The notes beneath the pieces are model-generated. The model worked only from the letters and a program-made list of their open reading frames with translations, did no database searches and had not been told where the DNA came from. This document shows positions 6,463-7,436 of a DNA stretch of 7,436 nucleotides, in pieces (positions within the stretch are counted from its first letter, which is position 1; every line of letters starts with the position of its first letter). The stretch is from Bacteroidota bacterium. Lineage in GTDB: Bacteria; Bacteroidota; Bacteroidia; Bacteroidales; Lentimicrobiaceae. Both the position numbers and the translations under genes were made by a program. The DNA is taken from positions 1 through 7,436 of the forward strand of contig JAEYXG010000279.1 of the NCBI GenBank assembly GCA_023428585.1, given 5' to 3'.

Positions 6463-7436
6463 TTATTGATTGCTTTCGCGAAGCATTTTGAGTTTAGCTT
6501 CAAACAATGCCAACTCTTCCCTGGCTTTTGCAATCTTTTTCTCAAACTCCGACTTTAACAGATTAGCTGTCTTTGACTCGGCAAAGAAACCTATATTATT
6601 TTCCCATAGTTTGATATCTTCCTGTAATTGCTGAATTTTCCCAAGAAGGAAATTACGTTCCTTGCTGATAATACGGCCTGCTTCGGGTGCATCCTTGCTT
6701 ATACGGTCAAGTCGGTTACGATAGTTCTGTGCTCCCATTGAGAAAGTATCGACCTTAAGTTTCTCGAAGTGCTTATTAATCAAGCTTCTGAACTCGTTTT
6801 GAAGACGCTCCTTCTCCTTGATGGGAATAAAGCCTATCTCCATCCACTGACGTTGGTAATCCTTTAGTGCTTCAACGGCCTGGTTCCTATCATCTCCAAT
6901 TTCAAATGTCTTAACTTTTTCAATCAGATCCAGCTTAAGACGAAGGTTCTCATCTTCATGACTGGAAATATTCTTAAAATGCTCGGTTTTATTGGTAAAG
7001 AACTCATCGCAGGCAGCCCTGAAACGTTTCCATATTCTATCACTCTGTTTGCGTGGAACAGGACCAATTTTCTTCCAATCAGCCTGCAGATTGATAAGTT
7101 CACGGGTAGTATTCTTCCAATCGGTACTCAAACGAAGCGATTCAGCCTGAAGACAAAGGTCAAGTTTCAGGTTATAATTATGCATTTGCTGTTCTTTAAG
7201 CTTATTGAAGAAATCCTTCTTGGCATTAAAGAAATTATCAAGTGTTGATTTAAACCTTGCCCAAATTTCATTATTCTGCTTTTTCGGGGCGGGGCCAATA
7301 GTCTTCCAAATCTTCAGTAGTTCAGTAATCTGGTTAGAAGCATCCTGCCAACCTTTGATGGAATCAACTTCCTGCGACATAACCAATTCAGCCTTCTCAC
7401 AAAGAATTTGCTTGGCTGTAAGGTTCTGCTCCTGGC
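6463..7436 (-). CDS. DUF349 repeat protein, C-terminal part (5' end outside the window)
   Basis: The frame stays open to the right edge. The first in-frame start-like codon, a TTG at 7386, is not a credible start, because upstream codons encode a family-like helix (LCEKAEL) with no break. At least 323 residues are present. Three DUF349 modules (PF03993) are visible, each with W-x-x-IG, P-x-K, a W-x-x-F-like segment and an FF/HF segment. Numbering from that TTG, the IG-linked Trp residues are W27, W104 and W181, exactly 77 residues apart. From about 215 the repeats give way to a charged helix, probably coiled coil, ending at residue 307. DUF349 proteins are predicted cytosolic all-helical proteins without an established biochemical role; no catalytic motif is seen here. 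The gene ends at its own terminator and is thus a separate unit from aroC. Confidence 0.88.
   Translation of the reverse strand, partial: QEQNLTAKQILCEKAELVMSQEVDSIKGWQDASNQITELLKIWKTIGPAPKKQNNEIWARFKSTLDNFFNAKKDFFNKLKEQQMHNYNLKLDLCLQAESLRLSTDWKNTTRELINLQADWKKIGPVPRKQSDRIWKRFRAACDEFFTNKTEHFKNISSHEDENLRLKLDLIEKVKTFEIGDDRNQAVEALKDYQRQWMEIGFIPIKEKERLQNEFRSLINKHFEKLKVDTFSMGAQNYRNRLDRISKDAPEAGRIISKERNFLLGKIQQLQEDIKLWENNIGFFAESKTANLLKSEFEKKIAKAREELALFEAKLKMLRESNQ
6751..7350 (-). repeat. Three 77-residue DUF349 modules (231-bp coding period)
   Basis: Anchor residues recur at an exact 77-residue interval, numbered from the TTG at 7386: W27/W104/W181, F45/F122/F199 and F53/F130/F207 in all three units. 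W13/W90, K56/K133, F60/F137 and D76/D153 are shared by two. The first two units are closest (KTIGPAPKKQ versus KKIGPVPRKQ); the third (MEIGFIPIKE) is more diverged and has lost the IW of the IWxRF segment. The lack of indels between units suggests a fixed structural spacing. More units may lie beyond the right edge. Confidence 0.85.

Noticed and set aside
7384..7386. TTG at 7384-7386 as the start of the DUF349 protein
   Set aside because: The frame continues upstream with a helix typical of the family and no stop, so the gene begins outside the window.
1..7436. Mobile element, CRISPR array, tRNA/rRNA, or defence system
   Set aside because: No transposase or integrase motif, no spaced direct repeats at DNA level, and no RNA-gene-like structure was seen; the space is almost fully taken by five ordinary genes.

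Overview
The window looks like ordinary chromosomal DNA from a member of the Bacteroidota. The lineage call rests on gene content: an LpxR-type outer-membrane deacylase, a CapA-family protein carrying the YSLGNYVSNQR signature, a large AsmA-like protein, a multi-repeat DUF349 protein, and a chorismate synthase with the RPSHADYTY and GGGRSSARETA motifs. It also rests on moderately low GC by eye and on the lack of a Shine-Dalgarno sequence before any of the three visible start codons. The genus cannot be told from the sequence.

Layout, left to right. Bases 2-1159 (+) hold most of an LpxR-family lipid A 3'-O-deacylase, cut off by the left edge. Bases 1171-2355 (+) hold a secreted CapA-family protein starting 11 bases after the deacylase stop, so the two are probably co-transcribed. 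Three bases later, tail to tail, the minus strand begins. Bases 2359-5175 (-) encode a 938-residue AsmA-like envelope protein with an unusual C-terminal helical tail of 11-residue repeats. Bases 5217-6317 (-) are aroC, chorismate synthase, with a 41-base gap and no terminator before the AsmA gene, so aroC and the AsmA gene probably form one transcript. A 145-base gap (6318-6462) contains a clear intrinsic terminator on the minus strand. Bases 6463-7436 (-) hold the C-terminal part of a DUF349 repeat protein, cut off by the right edge.

How the genes may work together. Three of the five products are exported or envelope-anchored: the deacylase in the outer membrane, the CapA-like protein in the periplasm or at the surface, and the AsmA-like protein spanning from the inner membrane. 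This gives a loose cell-envelope theme beside a housekeeping aromatic-biosynthesis gene. Nothing resembles a mobile element, CRISPR array, RNA gene, toxin-antitoxin pair or defence system. I found no convincing undescribed system; the points most worth a second look are the AsmA tail, the long N-terminal extension of the LpxR homologue, and the LpxR-CapA pairing. There is no gene-free stretch over 300 bases.
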